A stretch of 64,000 nucleotides of DNA from Acanthosepion lycidas (lineage: Eukaryota; Mollusca; Cephalopoda; Sepiida; Sepiidae), in NCBI GenBank assembly GCA_963932145.1, contig OZ010596.1:79530279-79594278 (forward strand). The letters are read 5' to 3'. Of this stretch, positions 47,401 to 60,134 are shown piece by piece. The notes beneath the pieces were generated by a model. That model had not been told where the DNA came from. It saw only the letters and a list, made by a program, of their open reading frames with translations, and did no database searches. Position numbers and translations under genes: made by a program. The first letter of the stretch is position 1. Every line of letters starts with the position of its first letter.

Positions 47401-50400
47401 ATTTTAATTTGGTTCCCTAGCATCTGAAATTGTTTCATCTGACCATTTTCTGTTTCAGTATTCTGAAAGATGAAGTTAAAGAGACCAATATCAAGAGAGA
47501 AAACAAACTTTATTCTTATGCTGAGCAAATGGCTGAAATTGAACTCAGAAAGGTCAGTTTGCTTCTCACTATCTCTTTTCCAATGATTCTTTTGTCAAGT
47601 TTTGTACAAAATTTCGTTAAACTCATGACTAACCTTTAAGTCGTTATTATTTTTGTTGTTGTTAGGAAATAGAGAAGAAAAAGAGAGGTAAAGGTGATGT
47701 GAAACTGACTAAAAAGCAAGAAGAGAAAGTCCAGGCTCAATTGAAAAAAGAATCTGAAGTCAGAAGCCAAGTAAAGAAGGTTTGTAATATTGTCTCTTAC
47801 ATTTTACAATGATGTTCACCCCTGTACAAGGCTCAAGAGCCACTCGAGGTAGAGGCTTACAGTTTAAGAGGCACCACCCCAAGCAAGGTGATAATGTAAG
47901 GCAAGGCGCAACTGAGAGTGAAGGAGAAGGAAAAAACTAGAACGAACTGGACATCCAGTCCCAAACAGGAAATAGTGGATAATGCTTTACTCGTGTTCAA
48001 AAGGTCGGGGAGGGGTGTGAACCAAAACAATAGGCAAAAGTATTGAGGGTGGTGGGTAAATAAAAGTTCAGAGATTTAAGTGGGGACACATTAGACGTAT
48101 AGAGTTGAAGTAGATTTTTGCACATAGAAAATTAGTGTTTGACTATTCACTTAGACCTTCTGTGTTGAAATCAGGAATTCTCTCAAGCAGGTGGCACTTT
48201 GTTCTCAGAAGAGGAATTTCAGAAGAATTTCTGTCCTACATATAAATTTTCCAAATGTGAAAGGTGTTAAGGAAACCTGGAACCATAAAGTTAAGTTTTA
48301 GAAGCAAAGGCCTCAGTTGCCATTTTTGTTGATTATAATCCAATAATCTTTTCCTTCTTTCTGTTTATTGTTGTTTGCCTATTCTCTTAGCAATTATCGT
48401 CAAGGAATATCTGTAAAATTTGGACACAACCGCACATGATCTGCTCTACTCAATACTTTTATATACTGTTTGCAGTATTAGCCTAAACTTCTTTTCCATT
48501 TTCTCAACTGGGTTTTGTAGTTTGTGGAAATTGAAAATGTTACTATAGACTTCATATTTTGTTTTGCTGGATATTAATTTTATCTCTTCAGCTAGAAATC
48601 TTTTTTTTCTTTTTCTTTTTTTTTTTTTTATCAAAACTTTAAAATTTATAATATCCTGTGGGGTCACTCACATCATACCAGCTTAGTGTTCACAGTAATA
48701 AAAACATACAAAGAAATTACTCTAAAAGCATGTTAATTGTAAATTAAAATCCGATAATTTTATTTATTTTTGTGTACTGGCGTGTATGTGTTTTAAGGTT
48801 GCATGTAATATAAGAAGAAAGTCATTTCGTTTTATAACAAGCAAGGTGCCAAGGAGAGGAGATGAACATCTTGACACTTTGAGGATTCCTAGAGAGTGAG
48901 TTCAGTGTTTTTAGGTTGGAAGAATCTGTTTTCAGCTAGGAAAGTTTTTCATTGCATGCTGGGAGAACTTTTATTTGAGATTTACCTATTTTATTTTAAA
49001 CAAAGTTTTAATGTTATTTGTTTTATTTTATGATATTTATTATTTTTATTTATTGATAATAATGTCCCTACAATCTCTTTCTTGGTTCATCACACACTGT
49101 GTGTTACTTTCCATGTGTGTATGTATCTATATGCATATGTCTGCATTGTGAGTGAGTGACTTACAAGTGTTTGTGCCTTTTTAATACACACACACACACA
49201 CAAATTATTTGGTAATAAATAGAATTATTTCTTAAAGCTTTTAACCTCTATCACTCTGTATGTGACTTCATTTGATGTGCAAAAAGTTTACCCTGCCACT
49301 AAAGTTGACTCTGATCCCTGAACAAGTGTGTTTGAATTTCATATCCTGCTGTGGCAACAGAAATCAACTTTGAGTGAAATTAACAATAAGGTTACTGCAA
49401 TTGAGAGGCCTTGAAAAAGAATGCAGTGGAAAGAGAAGTAATACAGTGTAACCCGGATATAAGAGAGTTGTCGGGACCAGAGTAGAAGTTTCTTATATCC
49501 GGGTTTGGTCTATTTTATATACAATAACACAGGCTCTAATTTGGGACCAGAGAAAATCTCTCTTATATCCGGGTTTCTCTTATACTGTACAATGTATTAA
49601 TAATGCAGAGTGTCAAAGGTTAAAAATTTTGTGGAAATATTTTTCAGTCTGTCACTGAATTAAGATATATATGCATGCATGCATAAACATACCTGCACAT
49701 AGACAATTTGAATGAAATTGAAATGGGTATCTGTGTCATAAGAGCTAATTTCCCTTTCAGTTTGTACCTGAATATATTTTTTTTAATAATTATAGCATTT
49801 CAAATGGGGAAACAATTTAGATTTGAAATTTGACCATTTTATCATCAGAAGTGACAGGTATGAAACTAGTTCAAAAAAAACTTTTTTTTTTTTTTTTTTT
49901 TTAAATGTGACACACTGCAAGTTCTTAATGCCTCATCAAATTAATTTCATGAAAACCAAAACCGCATGTTTGAGAAATGAAAAATAATAAATTAATCTTG
50001 TCCATAAAATTTTAAATTCAACAACTGTTAACAATGCCTCAGATTTATTTTCTTGTGATTTCAGCTTGATGCAAAACTGTCGAAATCCTGTGACTTAATC
50101 AATGCAGCCATTGATGGTGGTGGTCAGACAATATGCTATTATATGGTTGACTTGTGTCGTGTTTTAGTCCCTCTTTTAAAGTCTCCCCTTGCAGCCAGGC
50201 GAGTCTATCCTCTGCTTGTATCTCTCAGCAAGATTTCCTTTTCTGATAAACAACTTGGTGAGCATGTTTACAATCTTTATTTTTCATTCCTTCTTTGTCT
50301 AAATTGCCTGGTCGGTGGGGCATCAGAATACGCCGACTGCCCCCCTGCAGAGGGTAAAAGTCCCTCAATGGGGCCACCTGTTGGCCGTGGGTGGTGACCC

Positions 50401-53400
50401 GTAATGTCTGGGGATGGGATCCTGGTGGTTGAGCAGGTTGTAACTCAGGTGTAAAGCAGTCACAATCCAGTAACACACCACTTTGGCCCTTACCTGGGCT
50501 AGACGGGCGGTAGGAGGGGCCCGATCCAATCAATCGGCTGGTCATGTCAAGCCCCATCATATATAATCCACCCCAAACCTATAACTGACACTCCTCTTCC
50601 GAACCAAAATTAACACTTAACCCTAAATATGTGATGGAAGGCAGTGGCTGAGGGTCAATCAATTTGGGAGAAAATGGATCTGACACACCTGCTAAACCTT
50701 CACAGGCGTAAAACTTGGATAACGGAAACAAAGGAACACGTGTGCTCAAAGACTCCTCCCAAAGAGAGCATACCATTCATGTAGCCCCGACATGACAAGG
50801 TGAATGGGTTTCCCCCTTGTCATATCCCAATACTGGACTCCGCGGTGGGTAGGGAGCGTGGATGATGAACAAAAAGATTTCTTTTTTTCCATTGATTGTT
50901 TTTAATCAATGGAAAAAAAGAGACCATATGTGGATAATGACTCTCAATCAGAAAATGATAGTGAAAACTTTCCACGATTTATTGTTCTCGAAGCAATAAA
51001 CAACAAAGCACTAACAGAAATATCTCCATTTAAAATCCAAAAAGCTATATCAAATATAATCATACCAAAAAATGTAAAAAAAACTACAAAATGGAACATT
51101 ACTAGTGGAAGTGGAAAAAAAGATATATGCGGATACACTAATAAGACAAAAAAAACTACAAGAAATAGAAATAAAATCCTACCCACATCAAACCCTAAAT
51201 TTCTCAAAGGGTGTAGTAAAAAGCAAGGAGCTCTCCCTGTGCACTCTAGAGGAGATAAAAATAGAACTCCAAACTCAAGGTGTTATAAATGTCAAAAGAA
51301 TCACAAAGAAAAATGAAGCTGAGATACAAACTAATACCTACATTCTAACCTTCAACTCCCCCTAAATTCCGACAACAATTAAAATTGGATATGAAATTAT
51401 AAAAGTAGAACAATACATACCAAACCCTCTTCAATGCTATAGATGCCACAAATTTGGGCATCACAGAGATTCCTGTCGAAACAAAAAAACATGTGGAAAA
51501 TATAGTGAGAAAGAACCAGAACATAAAGAAGAGAACTGTCCAAATGAGAGCCTATGCTCAAACTGTTTGGGAAACCACTCTGCCCTCTTAAAACAATGTA
51601 GTATCTACAAACAGGAAAAAGAAATAATCATAATAAAATACAAAAAAATATATCTTTCTCAGAAGCACGAAAGGAAGTTAAAAATAACATAAAAGAAAAC
51701 ACCTACGCCTCCATGGTACAAAAAGCAAATAAAATAAAAGTACACATTAAAACTAAATTACAAGCAATAGCAACACAAGTGACACTAGATAAAACCATCA
51801 CAATTCTTTCTATTTATACACCCCCACAGGAACCAATAAATACAATAGAAATAAACAACTTGATGTTTCAAATAGTGTATATGTATGTGTATATGTGTTT
51901 ATAGACATATATATGCATGCATGGATGTAGATATGAAAATATATAATCAAACAATCACAAGAAAAAGCAATCCCAAAAAAATACAGTAGATTATGAAATC
52001 CAACAGCCTCCCAACCTTTTATACACTATAACCATCTTAAATTCATAAATAAATAAGGCTTCGGCATGAAATGACCCAAATAGGAGTTGACATGCCGTTA
52101 AATCCAACATCCAACATTCTTTGTGATCTCATTTTAGCATCTCTTTGAAGAAAGATTTGTTGTCCAAGAAACTAAAATGTTAAGTGTTACAAAATAAGTC
52201 TCCAAGACCCTAAATTTCACAATTCTTATATCTTCATTTACTTTCAAAGTAATTTTTAATTTCCTAATTATCAAATTTTTCAGCTAAAAATATTAGCTGA
52301 CTAAAGTACACAAAAATTTTCTCTTTTTATAAATTTTGTCTGTCTCATCAGTCAAACAAAAAAGCATGCATTGCTAACATATAAACATTTTGATATCAGT
52401 CTTTTATATGAATTTGGGTTTCTATAGAAAGAATTTATATTTCTCTTGTGGAAATTCAGTCATAAGTTAAAAAAATATCAATAAATCAGACATAAATAAT
52501 TAAAAAAATTTTTTTTTTTTTTTTTTTTATAAAAATCTATAATTTTATGTCTGGCAACATGTTAGTTGTTTTTTTTTTTGTTTTTTTTTTTCCTACATTA
52601 TTTGTAATAACCATTGTTGTCATCTGCCATTTCGCCTTACTGCACATTAGTTATTCAGAGCTGAAAGAAAGTTTTATGGAATTACCTAAATAAGTCAATA
52701 TAATCTATTAAATTAGATTTTCTTAAAACCATACTAAGTTTGCTGAATTAATTTTTATTATTAATATGAACATTAGTAAATTATTCAAATGTTTCGCTAA
52801 TGGATAGCCCTCTGTAGCTATACTCATAGTAGGAAATTCAAGTGAATTTACCATAATGACAATTAATTTTAGAAAATGGATGCTTGTTAAAAATATTGTT
52901 TACGCAGGAATTTTGAAGAGGTAAAAGAACTTCTATTACAAAGAGTGTTAGGTTAGTTGAAAAAATAAGCTAAAAATTTTGTTTACACTATTTACATCAT
53001 TCAAAATTCCACTGTATATATCGCATGAAGAAGGCCAGGATGTACAACGACCAAAAGTTGCAAATATGGTAATAAAGATGAGAACACTAATTTGTCTCAG
53101 AAATATAGACAGATATTAAGAATTTTGTATTGAAACAATAGGTTGTCAGCTGAATCAAAATCTTTTTAAAGAAACCAGTGAACATGATCTACCTTTGAAG
53201 AAATAGATGACACCCTATGAGCTCCTTCATAAAACCCGTTTACCACCCCCCCCCTTTTTTTAATACATTGTGAAAATGAAAAGTCAAATTGTCTTTTACA
53301 TTTTCTTGAAACCTTTTCTTATGTCTTTGAACAAGACTTGAGTCTTTGTCGTGTTAATTACAAAAGCTTTTATCTGTTCTTCATTCCCAAATTCTTCAGT

Positions 53401-56400
53401 CCAAAACAATATATTCAACATTCATCAAAATAAGTGGATCATGAAACATTTTTGTTGGCAAATATTTTTCTGATGGCCTACAAAAATGTTTAATGCCTTT
53501 TGAATGTAATTTATTTTATTCATGCCTAATGACTTTTCTTTTCTGAAATTGTGTTTGTCACAGGTCAATTGGTTGGTCATGGTACTGTCCGAGTACTTGA
53601 ACCGTTGTGTCCTCTCGCCAAAGAATGGACAGAGGAGAAGCAATTACCACAGACAATACGTATTGTTCATCTTTTGTATGATCAGCTACAGACAAAGACC
53701 GAAAATAACAAGCCACATACATTCCCAGCTTCAACTGTTGCCTTCTTTTTCCATCTGTTGAGTGCTGTGTTGTCAAACAGCCACAAGCTTGTGAAAAATG
53801 ATGAAGCTGTGCAAATTGAATCCCTCAAGTTAATCATTGCACATGCCAAAATAAGATCCTCACTGGACAACAGAGAGGATGCTGTGCTAAGCCAGTTGGT
53901 AAGAACATGATTGTGCTTTCTTTTAAAAGATTTCTCTGCTTTGTCCATCATATTCGTTAAAAAAAAAGAAAAATGCTGATTTAAAGAGTTCAAAGCAGTA
54001 AAGAAGTCTTATTCATTTTATAATCTTCTTTTTTTACATTTCCTAACAGTTTGCACATAGTATTTTTTTTTTCTCCTACATTATTTGTAATAACCATTGT
54101 TGTCATCTGCCATTTTATGCACATAATATTTTTTTTTTTTTTTTTTAAAGCATCAGTTATATTCGTAATTGTTTTGTGGTTGTGATATCATTTTAAATCT
54201 ACTTTTAGATGGAATTAATTTTTTTTACTTTTCTAATATAAACCTCTAGTAAATGAAGACTGAATGCGATATTTTTGTCCATACTAAAATTGAACAAAAA
54301 CTGCTATTGTTTCTTTTTGCATATTTCAGTACGACCCTCAGCTTTTGCCCCACTGCCAGTTATTTGAATTGCTGCTTAATGTGATTGGGAGAGTGCCAGT
54401 TGGTAAACTACAATCATTGGCTAATGAAGCTCTACTTGAGGTTGCTAATTGCCTCAGTGGAGCACCTGGATGTGCTATCCTTTCAAATGCCGAAATTTCA
54501 GTGTTGCTACTGGGAACAGAGTCATCATCTACTTTTGTACGAGAAGCAGTTTTTAAGGTATGCCTTTTTCATGAGGATATTTTACTTTCATTTATTTGTT
54601 TGTTTAATGGCATATCAACTCCTTATGGATCATTTAATGCTGAAATTTAATTTTTTGGGGACTTTGAAATAATAAAAATGATGTTATTCTGCTTTCACAA
54701 TTGAATACATGGTAGATGATACTCAGCTTTTATAGTGCATATACATGTTACATGTTTGTGTGAACATAATTATTAGAGGCAATGATATGTGTGTGTCATG
54801 TTGCGGTTTTGTTCATTTATTTAAGAAATTGTAGGATATTATTAGGTTGGTGCAAAAATAATGTCGTTTTCTCACATAGTAACATGTGAGGAAACGACAT
54901 TATTTTTGCACCGACCTAATAATATCCTATAATTTAGTTTATACTAAATTTTAAATGAGTCCATTTAGAAACCTTTCATTCACAAACGCTAATCATCATC
55001 TGTAGGCCCAGTAAATGGTAATCAAGCCAAAAAACTATTTATCAGTATTATTCTTCAAACCACTCATCTTTCATAATCTTCTTAAAGCAAGAATCTTTCT
55101 TATTCAAATATCATTGGGTGGTCGTGGGAACTAGCTCATACTGTCTATAAAATGCTCCAATGTCATGCGTCTCACATGACCTTTGTCTAGCTCCAAGTTG
55201 GAGAAGAGGCAAAAGCAGACCACTGGCACCTCATAACCAGGTGCATCAGATAAATGGAGCTAGTCATCCTGGGAAGGCATTCATCTAGTGGAAGGAAAAC
55301 CATGATTTAAAACCTCCACTGCTTTACGGCTATATCCAAATATGGAAATGACTCTGACAATAAATCCGGAAGTAAAATCCAGAGTAGAGCCCCGAAGGTA
55401 ATTGGCTGTCAATACTGACAAACTTCTTGCAACTACTGCAGCCAAGTTATTTGTTGCATTCCCTTGGATTTTGTCAATATGACAGAGAGAGGAGCCTGCT
55501 GGGAGTGTACAATCTCAATCACCCTAGAGAGGTCACTCCAGTCTCACCACCAAAGGATTGAATTTTGAGCAGCATACTATCATTATCTCGGGAGATAAAC
55601 GGGTGTGTGATGTCAGGTTAATATAATAATAATAAGAGCTTTTTACTTCAATTTCTAACATTTTTTTTTCTTTGGTTGCATCAATTTTTTAGGCACTTTT
55701 GCTGTTAACTGATGTGATTCCAAGTAAAGATGATGAACCAGTGATAGGATTGAAAGTGGCCCGCAAAATCTGGGTTGGCAAAGATGATAAAGATGAAGAG
55801 ATTCAGCTGCTTGCTCAACAGTAAGTTCTATTAATTCTACCTGTTAAGTTTTATATCATTTTTGCTTATATCATTTTCCAGTGAACTGGCAAAAATCTCT
55901 TATATTTTTTTCTTTTTCTCTTATTTCTTCTTCTTGTATTTCTTTTGCTTCTTCTTGTATTTCTTTTGCTTTTTCTTGTATTTCTTTTGCTTTTTCTTGT
56001 ATTTCTTTTGCTTTTTCTTGTATTTCTTTTGCTTTTTCTTGTATTTCTTTTGCTTTTTCTTGTATTTCTTTTGCTTCTTCTTGTATTTCTTTTGCTTTTT
56101 CTTGTATTTCTTTTGCTTCTTCTTGTATTTCTTTTGCTTCTTCTTGTATTTCTTTTGCTTTTTCTTGTATTTCTTTTGCTTTTTCTTGTATTTCTTTTGC
56201 TTTTTCTTGTATTTCTTTTGCTTTTTCTTGTATTTCTTTTGCTTTTTCTTGTATTTCTTTTGCTTTTTCTTGTATTTCTTTTGCTTTTTCTTGTATTTCT
56301 TTTGCTTCTTCTTGTATTTCTTTTGCTTTTTCTTGTATTTCTTTTGCTTCTTCTTCGTCATCATGTTCTTTCTGTATTACGTCATCTTCTTTTCGCATTT

Positions 56401-59053
56401 CGTAGTCGTCTTCTTTTCACATTTCGTAGTCTTCTTTTTTTGTGAATCCCATATAATTTCCATAATTTCCATCTGTGTGAATAAATTTAAAAAAAATTAT
56501 TTTTTTTTATTTAAAAAATATTTTAGACTTGAAGAAAAACTTGGTCTGACGGCTCCACCGGTTGAGCTCTGCACTGATCTGATTGAAGATGTTATTCACC
56601 ATGAAGAGAATGTAAGAAAAGCTGCCTCTTCTGCTCTGGCCAAAGTATTAGACTGTCATAGGGATCAAGTGGAGTCTGTTTTATATGAGTTGTTGAACAA
56701 ATATGAAGAAAAATTATTTGTAAGTATCTTGTAATGTACTCTGTCAAAATGAAAATCTTTATTTTTTTTTTTTTTACATTCCAGACACAGCCGCTTAGAA
56801 AATGGCAAGACATTCTTTCTTTTTAATTCTATTTCAAGTCTGAATCTATTTGCAAATTACTGTAACTATTATAAATAATGGAAATATCAAATGAACAATA
56901 AAATCTTAAAAGATTTTTATAATCTTAGCTACCAAATTTATCAAAGTTGAAATCCAAATCCTTCTCACTCTTGTTGGGAGTTCTCCCTGGTTGTTCAGGG
57001 ATGTAGCCATACACTCACTACGCTTGGCAAATTGCAAGTTGGTGAGGCTGTTTAACCCATAATTAGAGGTTTTGAATTCAGAATTGTCATTCTCCTAGAC
57101 TGGCTGCTACCCAAGGCTATGGAACTCTGTCTATCCTGCTATTTACCCATAGCTGATGGGAGAAGGGAGGGATTCGTACCTTTCCCAAAAGTATTTGTGC
57201 ATAAGTGAACTTGACTGGAATTCAAACTCTGATCTAATTTCTCAATCCAAGGTGCAAATCAAAGTGGAAATAGACACATTCTGTACAATTTTGAAATAAG
57301 CTCAGATTTCTAATTATCAGTAATGATCCAAAAACATTTTTTATTAGCACATATGAAAAGAAATATAAAGTTAATAAAAGCTATTCTTTTATTTACTTTT
57401 TTTATTTCAACTTTTGAAGAACTAATTTTGAAGCTGATTTTAAGGCGGGGGAGATCGCATCATACACAGGATATAAAATTAGTGTATGTACTGCTGGCCC
57501 TGGCTACACCATTGACCAAACTATATATCCATTTACTGTAGTCAAATTAGCTTCAAAATTTGGTCTTCAAAGGTTGCATGATACATGAATATATATGATA
57601 TATACTATTCAAATTATGAGATTATTTGTTTGTTTGTAATTAAAGCAAGTACAAACAGCACACAATAGTACCCCATTTGTGAGATTCCAGTACCCCAAAT
57701 GGAAATAGAAACTGTATAAAACAAGATTTGTTCAAATCAAATGACAGATTACTGAGTTAGCTATTTCTCTGTATTCATAATGTCTTTGATTATCAAAAAT
57801 GTTAAGCCTGATCTACATGTTATTATTCACTTATTGATGATGTTAATTTTTAAATGGTTACACTCTGATGTTACAAGAACTTCTTTGATTTTGAAAAAAT
57901 TCAAGTCCTGCAGAGCATCACATTTTAGTATTTTGCTATGACCTCTGTCCACATAATTTTCTTGTATTTTATGTTATACAAAAGTTATATCATGACTAAT
58001 AGATGGTCTGATTTCCTTTTTATGTTTACATATACTGTAATTTTAAGTGGGTAAGTGGGGAAAATTATGACAAAGTAGAAAAAGTTTTCATAAGACACAT
58101 TTCCTCCTTTAGGACTCCGTCAGACTAAACTGATATTTATGTTGATATGATGACACATGTGAAAACATCAATTTAGTCCAATGATGTCCTAAAGGATGAA
58201 ATGCATCCCATAAAAACTTTTTCCACTTTATCATACTTTTTTCTCTGTTCTTGATATATAAGAAATTTATATATCATTTTCCTTTTTATACAGTAATAAA
58301 AAGCTGGAATCTGTTATAAACTGTTACTTGTGTGAGCTGTTAGTTCATTTGTAAATCAATCTTTTACTCATGATCAACATAATATCTTTCCTTGAATTAC
58401 AAATAATATGAATCAATTGAAATTATCTTAAGTTCTTTCAAGGCTGAATGGCTCCATTGTGTTTTACTTTTTTAATTTTTCAAATAATCTACATTTGGAA
58501 TTGTTAATGTAACTTTGTGCCACACTGCATAATGAGAGTTCCAGTTTAGTAGATCCAAATTAACAAACATTTTCTTAAAATTTTTTTGTCAATCAGAGAA
58601 CTTATTCAAAAGCAATAGAATTTTGTTTAAACCTCTTCTTTCATTCATATCTTCTTTTTCCACCTTCTTCTCTTCGTCATTCAGTTGGCGTGTGATAGGA
58701 GAGCAACCACCAGATGAGTGGACATCTCGCAGTGGCATAGCTTTGTGCTTGACCAAAATTGCTCCTCTGCTCCCTCAAGAACTTATTGCACCCATTTTTG
58801 CATTCTATGTGCCGAAAGCTCTTGGTGATCGTGCACCTGAAGTGCAAAGTAATATGAGAGATGCAGCTTTGGCAGCGGTTAATGAGCATGGCAAGGTAAG
58901 AAAAGTCTTGCTTCTTTCTCTTCCTGATAGTGATCAAATGACAAAAGTAAGATAATTGTTAAGGTAATTGGTCAAATACATTCTCCACTCATTCATTAAA
59001 TTTTTCTCATTCTTTTTCAGTTCTCTATTTTTTTGTCTAATTTGATTTTTGAG

Positions 59054-59122
<69 letters not shown>

Positions 59123-59585
59123 AAATTACCTTTGACATTCTGTTTCTGATTTAATATCAAACGATATACACTATGACTTTTATGTTAAAAAAAAAAAAAA
59201 AAAAGTGAGAGACAGAATTTAAATTCAGAAGATGATATATTTTAAAGTTTTTGCGTCAAGAATATCCACTCGTATAAAAATATATAATTTTCATAAATCT
59301 TAACAAGAGGCTATTTTCTATGTAGTAAGAAATTGTAAGACATTTTTATGTTTATACATTCTATGTAGTAAGAAAAGTTATAGTCAAAATATTTTTTCAG
59401 TCAAAGACTCGTTCTAATTTGAGACCTGATTTTTACTAAAACTGATAAAATTGCTAAGATTGATTTTTCCTTTCTTTTTGTTCTTAAAAAAATTTGTCAT
59501 TGAAAATTTTTTTTTTTTTTTTTTAAGGAGTATTATCATTTGAAGAAGAGAGGTATCAATCTCTCTCCTTCTCCCCCTCTCTTTA

Positions 59586-59632
<47 letters not shown>

Positions 59633-59764
59633 GCAGTAACTTTTCTTTTAAACATCTTTTGTTAAATATGATGGACAAGGGAAATTTTAGAATTTTTGAC
59701 CATTTTCATTGTCCATCATATTTAAAGTAATCTATATATATATAACAATATATGATATTTTTTG

Positions 59765-59799
<35 letters not shown>

Positions 59800-60080
59800 C
59801 AAACCTTTTCTTTTTTAGGAAAATGTAAATGTCCTACTTCCAGTGTTTGAGGATTTTCTATCTAATGCCGCAGACAGTGCAAGCAATGATGTGGTGCGGC
59901 AAAGCATTGTTATCCTCATGGGATCCTTGGCCAAACATTTGGATAAAGACAGTCCCAAAGTAAAGCCAATTGTGCAACAATTGATTGCTGCTTTATCAAC
60001 ACCTTCACAAGAGGTTGGTGAATATTTAAAAATTTAATTATTTTGATTTGACTCACATGCAAATCTTTTTAACTTTTTCA

Positions 60081-60134
<54 letters not shown>

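Larger units (their letters stand above)
47780..50064 (+). other. GCN1 intron 21 (2.3 kb)
   Basis: Contains a retroelement piece at 47815-48340 starting ACAAGGCTCAAGAGCCACTC (same opening as 7505), a pogo-like MITE at 49444-49587, a CA microsatellite at 49185-49201 and a poly-T tract at 49883-49902. Confidence 0.75.
50305..52110 (+). mobile_element. Jockey-like non-LTR retrotransposon with a large internal deletion
   Basis: A GC-richer 5' region (50305-50880) precedes ORF1 remnants with a CCHC zinc-knuckle array (51425-51600: [29 protein letters not shown]), then a few dozen codons of an APE-type endonuclease ([35 protein letters not shown], about 51745-51880). All of the rest of ORF2 is missing. 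After about 150 nt of ATGTGT-type simple sequence the element ends in a 3' stem-loop (52062-52097). That stem-loop resembles the tail of both SINE families in this window. Confidence 0.75.
50258..53563 (+). other. GCN1 intron 22 (3.3 kb)
   Basis: Left half is a deleted LINE (50305-52110). The right half is AT-rich with poly-T runs and a tail-family repeat at 52980-53120. Confidence 0.8.
54558..55692 (+). other. GCN1 intron 24
   Basis: Hairpin MITE in a palindromic setting (54825-54935) and an unassigned GC-richer repeat-like segment (55090-55625) with no protein motif. Confidence 0.75.
56805..58684 (+). other. GCN1 intron 27 (1.9 kb)
   Basis: Contains an inverted SINE body (56985-57260) and a fold-back element (58076-58235). 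The rest is AT-rich without recognised content. Confidence 0.7.

Noticed and set aside
53425..53993. Minus-strand ORFs opposite exon 23
   Set aside because: Antisense shadows of a conserved GCN1 exon.
55871..56398. 175-codon minus-strand (KEIQEKA)n coiled-coil protein
   Set aside because: Same minisatellite; five frames are open because the unit has no stop in them and its length is a multiple of three.
55862..56734. 290-codon plus-strand open frame running into GCN1 exon 26
   Set aside because: Most of it is the 24-bp pyrimidine minisatellite. Exon 25 reads into a TAA immediately after its donor, so it is not a retained-intron product.
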